A DNA stretch of 64,000 nucleotides from assembly GCA_052143895.1 (NCBI GenBank), contig JBKQRT010000296.1, forward strand, positions 14,947-78,946. Direction: 5' to 3'. The position numbers were made by a program, and so were the translations under genes. Shown here piece after piece: positions 41,890-53,056 of the stretch (the first letter of the stretch is position 1; each line of letters begins with the position of its first letter). The notes under the pieces are model-generated. The model was not told where the DNA came from. It did not search any database and saw nothing but the letters and a program-made list of their open reading frames with translations. The DNA is from Bog-756 sp052143895. GTDB taxonomy: Bacteria; Actinomycetota; Acidimicrobiia; Acidimicrobiales; RAAP-2.

Positions 41890-44658
<2,769 letters not shown>

Positions 44659-44732
44659 GGGCTTCCTACTCTACCGTCGCGGGTGCTCCCGTTCGGGCGG
44701 CAGGAAGCCGGGTACGGCGGAGCGGTCCCTCC

Positions 44733-45098
44733 TCAGGCGGTACGCACCCGCTGGTAGAGCGTCGACGCCGGCTTGACCGGACGGTGACGGGGTTGCGATC
44801 GCCCGACCACCCGGCCTTTGGTCTTCTCGAGCTGGTGCTCGAGCTTCTCCACGACGAGGTCCACGGCGACTAGGGGCGATCGGCCGGCGGCATGGGCACG
44901 AATGGTGCGGCCGTGCCCGTTGATGACCACCTCGCAGCACTCCCTGTCGGAGATGCGCGGGTTCCGCTCCTCGGAGAACCGGACCTCGGCACGCTCGAGA
45001 CCCGGACAGAGGTGACCGAGCCGGCCCACCTTCTCCTCGGTGAGGGCCCGTACCTCGTCGGTCACGATTCTCCTGCCATGTGCGATGACCACGTCCAC
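44733..45098 (-). CDS. hpf: ribosome hibernation promoting factor, short form
   Basis: The GTG at 45098 is preceded by GGGAGG and gives 121 residues. The HPF/RaiA fold is seen in VDVVIAHGRRIVTDEVRALTEEKVGRL, cut here as IAHGRRIVTDEV; ERAEVRFSEERNPRISDRE; VVINGHGRTIRAHA; and SPLVAVDLVVEKLEHQLEKTKGR. Actinobacteria usually have the long form (~220 residues) with a C-terminal dimerisation domain; here only an ~25-residue basic tail follows. It could therefore bind 70S ribosomes without pairing them into 100S dimers. It leads into secA with ~75 bp between. Confidence 0.85.
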   Translation of the reverse strand: MDVVIAHGRRIVTDEVRALTEEKVGRLGHLCPGLERAEVRFSEERNPRISDRECCEVVINGHGRTIRAHAAGRSPLVAVDLVVEKLEHQLEKTKGRVVGRSQPRHRPVKPASTLYQRVRTA

Positions 45099-45334
45099 TT
45101 GCTCGCCTCCCTGGGTTTGATGTTCGGTGATTACAGGTGCTGGCGACCGGTCCTCCTGATCGGTCGTCGGGGTGAAGCGGTGTGTCGGACTGATGTCGTG
45201 AGCTGCGGGCGGCTGACCTGGTCTTTGACCCCACACTCGCCTGCAGCGGGAGTTGCGGCCGGACCCCGGCGGTGCCCGCCGTCGCCGGCGTGACACCCTG
45301 CAGGGCCGCTGATCGGCCGCGTCGCCCCGTCTCC

Positions 45335-45366
45335 GCCCGCCCCCGAGGGTCGGGGGCGCCGCGGGC
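45335..45366. terminator. GC-rich hairpin, candidate terminator after the PGI/PMI operon
   Basis: CGCCCCCGA and TCGGGGGCG form a perfect 9-bp stem with a GGG loop (45338-45358), with an outer GCCC/GGGC pair at 45335-45338 and 45363-45366 across a bulge. There is no T-run. It lies ~320 bp past the end of the PGI/PMI gene on the minus strand. Confidence 0.45.
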
Positions 45367-45396
45367 AGGTCTTACTCCTAAGCCGCACCATGCTCA

Positions 45397-45457
45397 GCAA
45401 CCACGAGTTGCCTTACGTGGGTCGTTTCGCCTGCGACTGGCATCGACTTGCAACCAC
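45397..45457. other. mutually exclusive GTTGC/GCAAC pairing elements
   Basis: GTTGC at 45407-45411 can pair either with GCAAC at 45397-45401 (loop CACGA) or with GCAAC at 45450-45454 closing a larger arm that also contains GTCG (45421-45424) with CGAC (45444-45447). GCAACCAC itself occurs twice, at 45397 and 45450. This two-state layout resembles an RNA switch in the hpf leader, but no known RNA family was recognised. Confidence 0.3.
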
Positions 45458-45682
45458 AGACCCGCACGCAGCTCACGGGGTGAAGTGTACGCCCCCGGTT
45501 CGCGCAATTCAGAGTCCAAGGTCCCGAGTTCACAGGTTCGTCACGTCGCCGTCATTCAACGGCAACACGACCGTCCGGGTGGACCGGACCCCCGGCGTCC
45601 GCACGCAAACCCAGCTCAGAGGGCATGGATGCCGGGGGCGGGCCGCCGGTGTCGGGGACGGCGACGCCCCGGCTGCGGCCCG

Positions 45683-46765
45683 TCAGGCCGGGCCGACCTG
45701 CAACTGGAGCTTGATCTCGTCGAGCACGGGGATGGGGCCCGGGTCGATCCCCTCGTGGCCGGCCAGATGAAGCGAGACGAAATCGCCGATGAGGGCCAGG
45801 TCGAGCAGCTGGGCGAGGTCTCCCTCGCCGGCCGCCCGCACCTCCAGCACGTCCGCCACCACCTCGAGCATGACGTCCACCACCAGGTCGACCCGGCGGC
45901 TCACCTGGGGGTGCTCGGCGTCGTGTCGCAGATTGACCAGCGTGATGAGCTGCCGGGTGGCATCGCCGTGCTGCCCCCAACCTGCCACCTCGTTGTGGCA
46001 GAGCTCGGGGTAGACGTTGTAGAACGCCGGGCACTTGGCGTTCTCGTTGATCTGGGCCTTCCACCGGAGGGCGGCGGCCGCCCCGAGGTCGCCGGAGCTG
46101 AAGATGAGCGGGATGGTTCGCCCGATCCGGCGCGCCAGGTCCTGGGCCCGGCTACCGGGACGGATCAGCTCGTCTCGCCGGGCCCGTAGCTGGTCGATCG
46201 CCTGATCGACCCACTGGAGCGCCCCGGGGAAGAGCCCGATCTCCTCGAGCAGCGCCAGCGGGGGGATGGCCATGGCCCCGAGGGCGGCGCGGGGTTGGGG
46301 GATGTCGGTCGGCACCGGCACGACCGGCACGTCCCACTCGCCGGCCAGGTTGGAGAGGGCGCCGCCCCCGGCCACCACCACCAGGGCGGCCCCCGCCTCG
46401 TAGGCGCTCGTCGCCGCCTCGAGTATCTCCTCGGTGTCACCGGAGAACGACATGGCGAACACGAGCGAGCCGGTGCCCACGTAGTCGGGTGGCTCGTACC
46501 CCTTGACCACCGTGACCGGGACCGGCATGAAGGGGGCGGCAGCGGCCATCAGCACGTCGCCGGCGATCCCGCTCCCGCCCATGCCCAGGACCACCACGTT
46601 CTCGACCCGCTCGCGCTGGGGCAGGCCCGCAAGCCCCCGCGCCGCCGACACGGCCGCTTCGACCTGCTCGGGGAGACCGGCGGTGGCGCTCCACATGTCG
46701 AGGGTGTCCACCGGCAACGGGGAGGGATGCGTGACCGTCGGGCCGGTGCCCGATGACGTGGTCAC
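45683..46765 (-). CDS. bifunctional phosphoglucose/phosphomannose isomerase-type protein
   Basis: The 360-residue SIS-domain protein interconverts glucose 6-phosphate or mannose 6-phosphate with fructose 6-phosphate. The two SIS domains show VVVLGMGGSGIAGDVL and MSFSGDTEEILEAATSAYEAGA in the first half, IPLIFSSGDLGAAAALRWKAQINENAKC in the second, cut as FSSGDLGAAAAL, and a C-terminal HNEVAGW segment typical of the PGI/PMI family. Its GTG overlaps the Trm112-like stop by 4 bp. It sits in the operon phosphomannomutase, Trm112-like, PGI/PMI, giving a route from fructose 6-phosphate to mannose 1-phosphate. Confidence 0.87.
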   Translation of the reverse strand: MTTSSGTGPTVTHPSPLPVDTLDMWSATAGLPEQVEAAVSAARGLAGLPQRERVENVVVLGMGGSGIAGDVLMAAAAPFMPVPVTVVKGYEPPDYVGTGSLVFAMSFSGDTEEILEAATSAYEAGAALVVVAGGGALSNLAGEWDVPVVPVPTDIPQPRAALGAMAIPPLALLEEIGLFPGALQWVDQAIDQLRARRDELIRPGSRAQDLARRIGRTIPLIFSSGDLGAAAALRWKAQINENAKCPAFYNVYPELCHNEVAGWGQHGDATRQLITLVNLRHDAEHPQVSRRVDLVVDVMLEVVADVLEVRAAGEGDLAQLLDLALIGDFVSLHLAGHEGIDPGPIPVLDEIKLQLQVGPA

Positions 46766-47007
46766 GACCCGCTGCCCTCGCCGGTCCGCACGGCGTCGCC
46801 GGCGTCGGCCCTGGCCATGAGGCGGGCGTGCTCGGTCTCGTCCACCGCCGTGGCCTCGTCGATGAGCATCACGGGGATTCCGTCGCGCACCTCGTAGCTA
46901 CGGTGGAGACGGGGGTTGTAGAGGCGGTGCTCGTCGGCGAAGTACAGCAGCGGCCCCTTGTCCTCGGGACAGGCCAACACGGCCACCAGCAGCGGGTCAA
47001 GCGTCAT
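46762..47007 (-). CDS. Trm112-like zinc-ribbon protein
   Basis: The ATG at 47007 has AGAGGAG upstream and gives 81 residues. The N-terminal LLVAVLACPEDKGPLLYFADEHRLYNPRLHRSYEVRDGIPVMLID pattern, cut here as VLACPEDKGPLLYF and YEVRDGIPVMLIDEA, is that of bacterial Trm112-like proteins. Only one of the usual zinc-ligand Cys is kept (ACPE), with CPED in place of CPxC. In eukaryotes Trm112 activates methyltransferases; in bacteria its role is unclear. It overlaps the PGI/PMI start by 4 bp. Confidence 0.78.
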   Translation of the reverse strand: MTLDPLLVAVLACPEDKGPLLYFADEHRLYNPRLHRSYEVRDGIPVMLIDEATAVDETEHARLMARADAGDAVRTGEGSGS

Positions 47008-47096
47008 GAGGCACTCCTCTCTCGTCGGTCGTCGCTGTCGTCGCTGTCGTCGCGGCTCGGCGGCACACGGTCCGGGGGCGCGTGTACCTCCACCGT

Positions 47097-48488
47097 TCAG
47101 GCACGGGCCAGCCGCTCGATGTCCGCCTGGAGCTCGGCGACGTGCTCGGCGCACGCCGCCTCGTCGGGCGCCTCCACGTTGAGGCGCAGCAGCGGCTCGG
47201 TGTTCGACGGGCGCAGGTTGTACCACCACTCACCCCGGTCGACGGTCAGCCCGTCCAGCCGATCGGTCGTCCCGAGTCGGCCTCCGGCCGCGTCCACCTC
47301 GGCCGCCAGACGATCGACGGTGGCGGCCGGATCGTCGACGGTGGTGTTGATCTCCCCGGAGTCGGCATACCGGCGGAACGGCTCCAGGAGGACGGAGAGC
47401 GGGGAGCCGGTGGTGCTGAGCAGCTCGAGCACCACCATGGCGGCGATGATGCCGGAGTCGGCCCGGTAGTTGTCGCGGAAGTAGTAGTGACCGGAGTGCT
47501 CACCCCCAAAGATGGCGCCCGTCTCGGCCATGACCTGCTTGATGTAGCTGTGGCCCACCTTGGTCCGGATGCCCACGCCGCCCTGTTCGGCGATGACCTC
47601 GGGGACCACCCGCGAGCAGATGCAGTTGTAGAGCACGGTCGACCCCGGGTGCTTGGCCAGCATGGACGACGCCACGAGGGCGGTGGTGAGGGAGCCCGAG
47701 ACGGGTTGGGCCTGCTCGTCGACCAGGAAGACTCGGTCGGCGTCACCGTCGAAGGCGAGGCCGACGTCGGCCGCGGCACCGAGCACGGCCTTCTTGAGGG
47801 GCACCAGGTTCTCGGGCTGGATCGGGTCGGCGGGATGGTTGGGGAAATTGCCGTCCAGCTCGGGAAAGAGGATCTCGACCTCGAAGGGGAGGCCTTCGAA
47901 CACTTTGGGGGCGACCAGGCCCCCCATCCCGTTGGCCGTGTCCGCCACCACCCGGAGGGGACGGAGGGCGCGCACGTCGACAAAGGAACGGACGTGCTCG
48001 GCGTAGGCGTCGAGCACGGAGCACTGCTCCAGGGGCGCCAGCGCGGCCGGGTCCAGCTCGGGGGGACCGGCGGCGCCCCACTCGTCGAGCAGCGCTTCGG
48101 CGGTGGCCTGGATCTCGGCGAGGCCGGTGTCGCGTCCGATCGGGCGGGCGCCGGACAGGCAGAGCTTCAGACCGTTGTAGCGGGCCGGATTGTGGGACGC
48201 GGTGAACATCGCCCCCGGTGCGTCGAAGCTGCCGGCGGCGAAGTAGAGGAGGTCGGTGGAGGCCAGTCCGAGGTCGACCACGGCGACCCCCTCGGAGCGG
48301 GCCCCGTCGGCGAAGGCGCGGGACAGCTCGGCCCCCGACTCGCGCATGTCCCTGGCCACCAGCAGGGTCGGCCCGCCGGTGAAGCGCGCGACGGCCATGC
48401 CGATGGCCCGGAATTGCTCGGCGTTGAGCTGGTCGGGGACCACCCCCCGGATGTCGTAGGCCTTGAAGACGTCGGAGAGGCTGGTCAT
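47097..48488 (-). CDS. manB: phosphomannomutase/phosphoglucomutase
   Basis: The enzyme moves phosphate between C6 and C1 of mannose or glucose. The 463-residue protein has the four alpha-phosphohexomutase signatures: FKAYDIRGVVPDQL, the phosphoserine loop TASHNPARYNGLK, the metal loop FDGDADRVFLVD, GGEHSGHYYFRD for sugar binding and RPSNTEPLLRLNVEA for phosphate binding. It is the first gene of the unit with Trm112-like and PGI/PMI. TAGGAT ends 9 nt before its ATG. The product would feed GDP-mannose synthesis for cell-surface polysaccharide. Confidence 0.92.
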   Translation of the reverse strand: MTSLSDVFKAYDIRGVVPDQLNAEQFRAIGMAVARFTGGPTLLVARDMRESGAELSRAFADGARSEGVAVVDLGLASTDLLYFAAGSFDAPGAMFTASHNPARYNGLKLCLSGARPIGRDTGLAEIQATAEALLDEWGAAGPPELDPAALAPLEQCSVLDAYAEHVRSFVDVRALRPLRVVADTANGMGGLVAPKVFEGLPFEVEILFPELDGNFPNHPADPIQPENLVPLKKAVLGAAADVGLAFDGDADRVFLVDEQAQPVSGSLTTALVASSMLAKHPGSTVLYNCICSRVVPEVIAEQGGVGIRTKVGHSYIKQVMAETGAIFGGEHSGHYYFRDNYRADSGIIAAMVVLELLSTTGSPLSVLLEPFRRYADSGEINTTVDDPAATVDRLAAEVDAAGGRLGTTDRLDGLTVDRGEWWYNLRPSNTEPLLRLNVEAPDEAACAEHVAELQADIERLARA

Positions 48489-48677
48489 GGCCGGGCCATC
48501 CTAGCCAGCCCGCCCGCCGTGATCGGAGGGTGCGCGCGCCGCGGGCGTCCCTCTTCCCCGAAGGGAGCCCGCCCGCCGCCTACCCTGGCGGGGACACCCC
48601 GACGCTGCTCGTGCGCCGGGGACGGATGACGGAACGGAGGCCAGGATGGAGACGCTCCGGCCGGGGAGGCGATAGCG

Positions 48678-49913
48678 GTGCGGACCACGCCGGGGCCGGC
48701 CGCGCCTGGCGGCGGGGGAACGGAACCGTCCACCACGTGGTGGACGCATGTGACCCAGCCGCTGGCCACCGACGGCAGCGCGCTCAACAACGTGATCCGA
48801 GAGCTCAGCCGGGAGGCGGCCGGCCACGGGATCCGCTCCGCCGTCGCCGGGTCGGACAACCGGGGGTACGTCTTCCCCGACGCCGAACTGCTGCCGGTCG
48901 ACTTCACCCGGTACCTCCCCCGCGAATACCTCCTCCGACGCGAGCAGCTGGTGGACACCGTCACGGGGCGACTGTCGCTCGGCCGCTCCGCCGTCGCCCG
49001 GCTGTACCGGCCGGTGGCCGAGGCACTCGACGCCACCAGCGGGCCGGTCATCGTCCACGACGGCCTGCTCGGCGCGGCCGGACTGGCCACCATCCGGGAG
49101 CGCCATCCGGACCGACCGCTTTACCTGTACGTGCACAACAGCCTCTCGAGGAGCTACTCGCGAAGCGAGCTCCGTCGATTCGTCTCCCTGTGCGAGGCGG
49201 TCATCTGCGTGAGCGGCTCGGTGCGCGACGCCATCGCCACCCGCCTCGGGTCCCACCCGGCCAGCGAGCGGCTGGCGGTCGTCCTCAACGGGGTGGACAC
49301 GGACCGGTTCTCACCCGCCGGCGGGCCGTCCCTCGACGGCCCGCAGCCCGACGGTCCGCCGCCCGACGGGCCGTCCATCCTCTTCGTCGGGATGATGACC
49401 GAGTTCAAGGGGCCGCACGTCCTGATGGACGCGCTCCGCCTGCTCCACGGCCGCGGCGTCGACTGCCCGGCCACGTTCCTCGGCAGCTTCACCCACGCCG
49501 AGGGACTCGGGCTCTCGTCCTACGAGGAAGCGCTCCACCAGGGTGCTCGTGCGCTCGGGCCCGATGTCCGGTTCCGCCCCTTCGTCCCCAACACCGAGCT
49601 GCCCGAGGTCTACCGGCGGCACTCGATCCTCGTCGTGCCGTCACAGTTCGACGACCCCTGCCCGCTGGTCCTGTTCGAGGGCATGGCCTGCGGACTGGCG
49701 GTGGCCGCCTCGCGGCGGGGCGGGATCCCCGAGATCGGCGGGGACGCCGTCCGCTACTTCGACACCGCCGACCAGCTCGCCGACGCACTGGCGCCGCTGG
49801 TCTCGGACGCGGCCGTCCGGGCGCGCGCTGGCGACAGGGCCCGGGAGCGCGCACTCGAGCTGCCGTGGTCGCGGACGTTCGAGGCCCTCCGGTCGATCGT
49901 CGGGCCCGGGTGA
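48678..49913 (+). CDS. GT4-family glycosyltransferase
   Basis: The 411-residue cytosolic glycosyltransferase has the GT-B layout. N-terminal half: WWTHVTQPLATDGSALNNVIREL with a Gly/Asn region for acceptor binding, and VSGSVRDAIATRLG. C-terminal half: ILFVGMMTEFKGPHVLMDALRLL, VRFRPFVPNTELPEVYRRHSILVVPSQFDDPCPLVLFEGMACGL and the EGMACGL acidic motif, all GT4-type. Between them is a Pro/Asp/Gly triple repeat (DGPQPDGPPPDGP). The start is the GTG at 48678. It is divergent from manB, so a mannosyl donor is plausible, but the substrate is unknown. Confidence 0.82.
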   Translation: MRTTPGPAAPGGGGTEPSTTWWTHVTQPLATDGSALNNVIRELSREAAGHGIRSAVAGSDNRGYVFPDAELLPVDFTRYLPREYLLRREQLVDTVTGRLSLGRSAVARLYRPVAEALDATSGPVIVHDGLLGAAGLATIRERHPDRPLYLYVHNSLSRSYSRSELRRFVSLCEAVICVSGSVRDAIATRLGSHPASERLAVVLNGVDTDRFSPAGGPSLDGPQPDGPPPDGPSILFVGMMTEFKGPHVLMDALRLLHGRGVDCPATFLGSFTHAEGLGLSSYEEALHQGARALGPDVRFRPFVPNTELPEVYRRHSILVVPSQFDDPCPLVLFEGMACGLAVAASRRGGIPEIGGDAVRYFDTADQLADALAPLVSDAAVRARAGDRARERALELPWSRTFEALRSIVGPG

Positions 49914-49929
49914 GCCGTGCCGTGACCGG

Positions 49930-50574
49930 TCAGTCGTCGAGGCCACCGGCCAATAGGGCCACCACGTCGTCGGCCATGGCCGAGCACAGCTCGGCGAGCC
50001 GTCGCATCCGGTCGGCCACGTCGACCGACTCCAGCAACGCCTGACGGTCGACGGGACCGAGCGGGGCGAGCTCGCAGAGCTGCCAGCCGATCTCCTCGGC
50101 GGTCCCCGACACCTCGAGGTCCGGCGCGAGCGCCGGGACGTCGCCGAGCTCGGAGAGGAGCGATCGCAGCCGCCGCACCGAGCCCTCCGCCTCCGAGAGG
50201 AGCGGGTCGGACGACCCGTCGTCGGCCGGGTGACCCGGGAGCTCCGTCACCACGGCCCGAGGGTACGGGTCGTCGGGGAGCCAGCGCCGCACGCGCACGC
50301 GACGCATCCCGCGGGCCAGCACCACCATCCGCCCGTCCTCGAGGGCGGCGGCGTGCACGATGCGCGCCACGGTCCCGACGTCCAGGCGCTCGTCCCCACC
50401 GCCCACCTCGGACCCGCGGGCGATCAGCACCACGCCGAATTCGCCGTCCCCGGCGAGGCAGTCGGCCAGAAGCGCCCGGTAGCGCTCTTCGAACACGTGG
50501 AGGGGGAGCTCCGCCGTCGGGAACAGCACGGTCGAGAGGGGGAACATGCCGAGGGACCGGCTTGGCACCGGCAC
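49930..50574 (-). CDS. LON substrate-binding-domain protein
   Basis: The 214-residue protein has only the N-terminal LON domain: GMFPLSTVLFPTAELPLHVFEERYRALLADCL, cut as MFPLSTVLFPTAELPLHVFE, then GEFGVVLIARGSEVGGGDE and VARIVHAAALEDGRMVV. There is no AAA+ ATPase and no protease Ser-Lys dyad, as in other stand-alone LON proteins of actinobacteria. Function is not established; a peptide-binding adaptor is possible. The GTG at 50574 lies 5 bp after the upstream stop, so it is probably the last gene of the unit with the large membrane protein. Confidence 0.8.
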   Translation of the reverse strand: MPVPSRSLGMFPLSTVLFPTAELPLHVFEERYRALLADCLAGDGEFGVVLIARGSEVGGGDERLDVGTVARIVHAAALEDGRMVVLARGMRRVRVRRWLPDDPYPRAVVTELPGHPADDGSSDPLLSEAEGSVRRLRSLLSELGDVPALAPDLEVSGTAEEIGWQLCELAPLGPVDRQALLESVDVADRMRRLAELCSAMADDVVALLAGGLDD

Positions 50575-50578
50575 CGGC

Positions 50579-53056
50579 TCAGGAGGTCGGGCCGGCGTGG
50601 GCGCGGCGCCGACGCGAACGGCGGGACCGGCGCTCGGCGACGGCCAGGGCCACCGCGACTACCAACGCCACCAGCGTGATGGCCTCCCCCGCCTCGTCCG
50701 AGGCCGTGCTGGCGTAGTGCAGCGTCACGTCGTGGCTGGTCGGCACCACCACCATGAGGTTGGGAGCGACGCGCCACGGCCCGTCCGCCCCGCTCGCCTC
50801 CCAGTTCGGGAAGTACGACGTCTTGACCTCGACGGGCGTGCCGGTACGGCTCACGTGGAAGGACACCGCGTCGTCGGTCTGCGAGACGTCGGTGACCGAC
50901 GTGGCCGGCTCGGGGACGGCAGTGGGGGTCTTGTCCCCGACGGGCACCCGGTTCCACGACGAGGGTCCGTCGGCGGCGGGGACCACGTCCCACCGGGACG
51001 GGTCGTCGTACCACGACACCGCCGGGGCGAGCCAGCTGCTCTGGCTCGGCCCGACCCCCTGCCACACCACCGGCCGGTCGGCCAGCGGCTGGACCAGCGA
51101 CGAGTCGCTGACCTCGTAGACCTTCCAGGTGGTGTCGAGGGCCTCGCCGTTGTAGCTCGAGCTCCATGGGCCGGAGGAGGCGACCTCGGTCAGGTCCGGG
51201 TCGGTGGCGGCAGCGTGCTCGACGGTCGTCGATGCGGCGAGGAAGTATTTCACCCCCAACTGCTGGAGGTGCTGGATGCCGAGCGGGACGTCGAGGCCGC
51301 CGTAGGGCAGGCCGACCACGGCGTCCGAGGGCGAGACCGACAGCTCGTTCTGGTTGATGAAGTGGAACGGCGTGGTGGTGGACGACTCGAACAGCAGCCC
51401 CTCCATCGAGTCGACACAGCCGTTCGTCCAGTACGGCAGCAGCATCAGGGACATGGTGGTGCCGAACCGGTTGAGCGACGGGTCGTACTCCCACATGGCC
51501 CGCCCGCATCCCCGCTGGCTCCCGACCTTGGCCATCATCTGGACGACCGCGTGGTACTCGGGGTAGTCAGGCTTCCCCTGGTACCCGGAGTAGTTCCACT
51601 CGGCCCAGGCGCTCGGCTGGTCCGCCCCGACAGTCACGCCCACCCGGGCGAGTGCCGACGCCGGCAGCACCAGTGGGGGAACCACCGCCAGGCAGGCCGC
51701 GGCCAGGGCGATGATCGGCCCCACCACCGAGCCGGGCGGGTTGCCGCCCGGGGTCGGGCGCCGGAACCGGCTGATCCGGGCCCCGGGCCGCCACGGCATG
51801 CCCTCCACGTGGCCCAGCCGCTCGCGGATGAGCAGTACCCACTGGTCCAGCCGTCGGCGGCGGTGCCACCGGGATACGGCGGCCACGGTCTCGGCCAGTG
51901 CATACCCGGCCATGAGGTAGAGGCAGAGGAACCAGAACGGGATGAACCGGGCGTTGTAGAGCTTGTTGGCCGGATCCAGGCAGACGGCGGCGGCCGAGAA
52001 CGCCGCCATCACCACCAGGAAGAGTGCGAACCGGTTGCGGCGGAGGACCATGGCCACCAGCCCGACCAGATCGGCGATCAGCACCCACCGTGCCGAGGCC
52101 GGGAAGAGCAGGTGGGGGAAGCCGAGCACCTTGGTGTAGCCCATGTTGGTCGTAAAGGCCTGCTCGGCGGCGAACGGGACGAGCCACCAGGCGGCGAGGC
52201 CGACCCCGACCGCGCCGGTCACCATCGACCAGGCCAGGCGCCGCGACCACCGCCGGCGCGCCAACCGCCCCCGCAGACCGGCATGGAGGCTCCGGACCAC
52301 GTCGGCATCGATCAGGAGCCAGACGGCGGCGGCGGTAGCGGCGAAGAGCGCCGGCAAGAGGTGGCAGAGCAGGGTCACGGCGAAGAGCACGCCGCCCAGC
52401 GCCCGGTGTCGCCCGGTGCGAAGGCCGCTCACCCACACGCCGAGGAACAGCAGGGCGAACGAGATGCTCAGCGAGAACGAGAACTCGCCGGCCAGGGTAG
52501 AGAGGATGTTGCCCCCGTAGATGGTGAAGCTGGGCTCGAACAGGAACGGGAGGGTGGCGGCGGCCAGGCATCCCGGCCCCGGGTCCCGCAGGCCGGCCAG
52601 CCGGCCGAAGGCCCAGGCGCAGGCCGGCAGGGTGAGCGTGCCGAGCACGGTCACCAGCTTGAAGGCGACGTCGTAGGAGACGACGGCGTTGAACAGCACG
52701 GTGATGAGGCCGGGGAGCGGGAAGTAGAAGGTGTAGAGGGGGAACCCGTCGTACCAGTCGGGGTCCCATCCGGTGAGCTGGCCGTGGGTCAACAGGTTCG
52801 ACTTGAGGAAGGCCGGCAGCATCACGTGGGCCCCGGTGTCACCGCCGGCCGTGGTGGTGTTCTCGAGGAGCAACGACGGATGGAGCTGGCTGAGCGCCAC
52901 CAGCGTCACGCCAAGGACGACGGCCAGGTTGGCCCACCCGGGCCACGCGGACCTCCGGATCATCCGGTGCAGGAGGGCGGGTGGCCCCGGCGGCGGCGCC
53001 AGGTGCACGTCGGCCGGGGGCGTAGCGACGGGTGCGACGTCGACTGGCGCGCTCAT
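50579..53056 (-). CDS. large multi-pass membrane protein (putative GT-C-type/6-pyruvoyl-tetrahydropterin synthase-related)
   Basis: The ATG at 53056 overlaps the CPBP protease stop (ATGA), giving 825 residues. About twelve membrane helices (for example LAVVLGVTLVALSQLHPSLLL, LGGVLFAVTLLCHLLPALFAATAAAVWLL cut as LFAVTLLCHLLPALF, and ALFLVVMAAFSAAAVCL) precede a soluble ~300-residue C-terminal domain and one final helix. HPSLLLENTTTAGGDTGAH and WYDGFPLYTFYFPLPGL are motif-like. The architecture resembles membrane glycosyltransferases with polyprenyl-linked donors. A glycan-related role is inferred from the layout and neighbours only. Confidence 0.62.
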   Translation of the reverse strand: MSAPVDVAPVATPPADVHLAPPPGPPALLHRMIRRSAWPGWANLAVVLGVTLVALSQLHPSLLLENTTTAGGDTGAHVMLPAFLKSNLLTHGQLTGWDPDWYDGFPLYTFYFPLPGLITVLFNAVVSYDVAFKLVTVLGTLTLPACAWAFGRLAGLRDPGPGCLAAATLPFLFEPSFTIYGGNILSTLAGEFSFSLSISFALLFLGVWVSGLRTGRHRALGGVLFAVTLLCHLLPALFAATAAAVWLLIDADVVRSLHAGLRGRLARRRWSRRLAWSMVTGAVGVGLAAWWLVPFAAEQAFTTNMGYTKVLGFPHLLFPASARWVLIADLVGLVAMVLRRNRFALFLVVMAAFSAAAVCLDPANKLYNARFIPFWFLCLYLMAGYALAETVAAVSRWHRRRRLDQWVLLIRERLGHVEGMPWRPGARISRFRRPTPGGNPPGSVVGPIIALAAACLAVVPPLVLPASALARVGVTVGADQPSAWAEWNYSGYQGKPDYPEYHAVVQMMAKVGSQRGCGRAMWEYDPSLNRFGTTMSLMLLPYWTNGCVDSMEGLLFESSTTTPFHFINQNELSVSPSDAVVGLPYGGLDVPLGIQHLQQLGVKYFLAASTTVEHAAATDPDLTEVASSGPWSSSYNGEALDTTWKVYEVSDSSLVQPLADRPVVWQGVGPSQSSWLAPAVSWYDDPSRWDVVPAADGPSSWNRVPVGDKTPTAVPEPATSVTDVSQTDDAVSFHVSRTGTPVEVKTSYFPNWEASGADGPWRVAPNLMVVVPTSHDVTLHYASTASDEAGEAITLVALVVAVALAVAERRSRRSRRRRAHAGPTS

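Larger units (their letters stand above)
45099..45682. other. 584-bp gene-free region between hpf and the PGI/PMI gene
   Basis: No convincing gene is present: reading frames here lack a ribosome binding site and family resemblance. The region holds a stable hairpin at 45338-45372, alternative pairing elements at 45397-45457 and a possible -10 for hpf. Both flanking genes are on the minus strand, so it contains the terminator of the upstream unit and the promoter of hpf. An unrecognised small RNA is possible. Confidence 0.5.

Noticed and set aside
45099..45682. tRNA or 6C RNA in the long gap before hpf
   Set aside because: No T-arm or acceptor pairing was found, and the C-runs lie in stems rather than in two loops.
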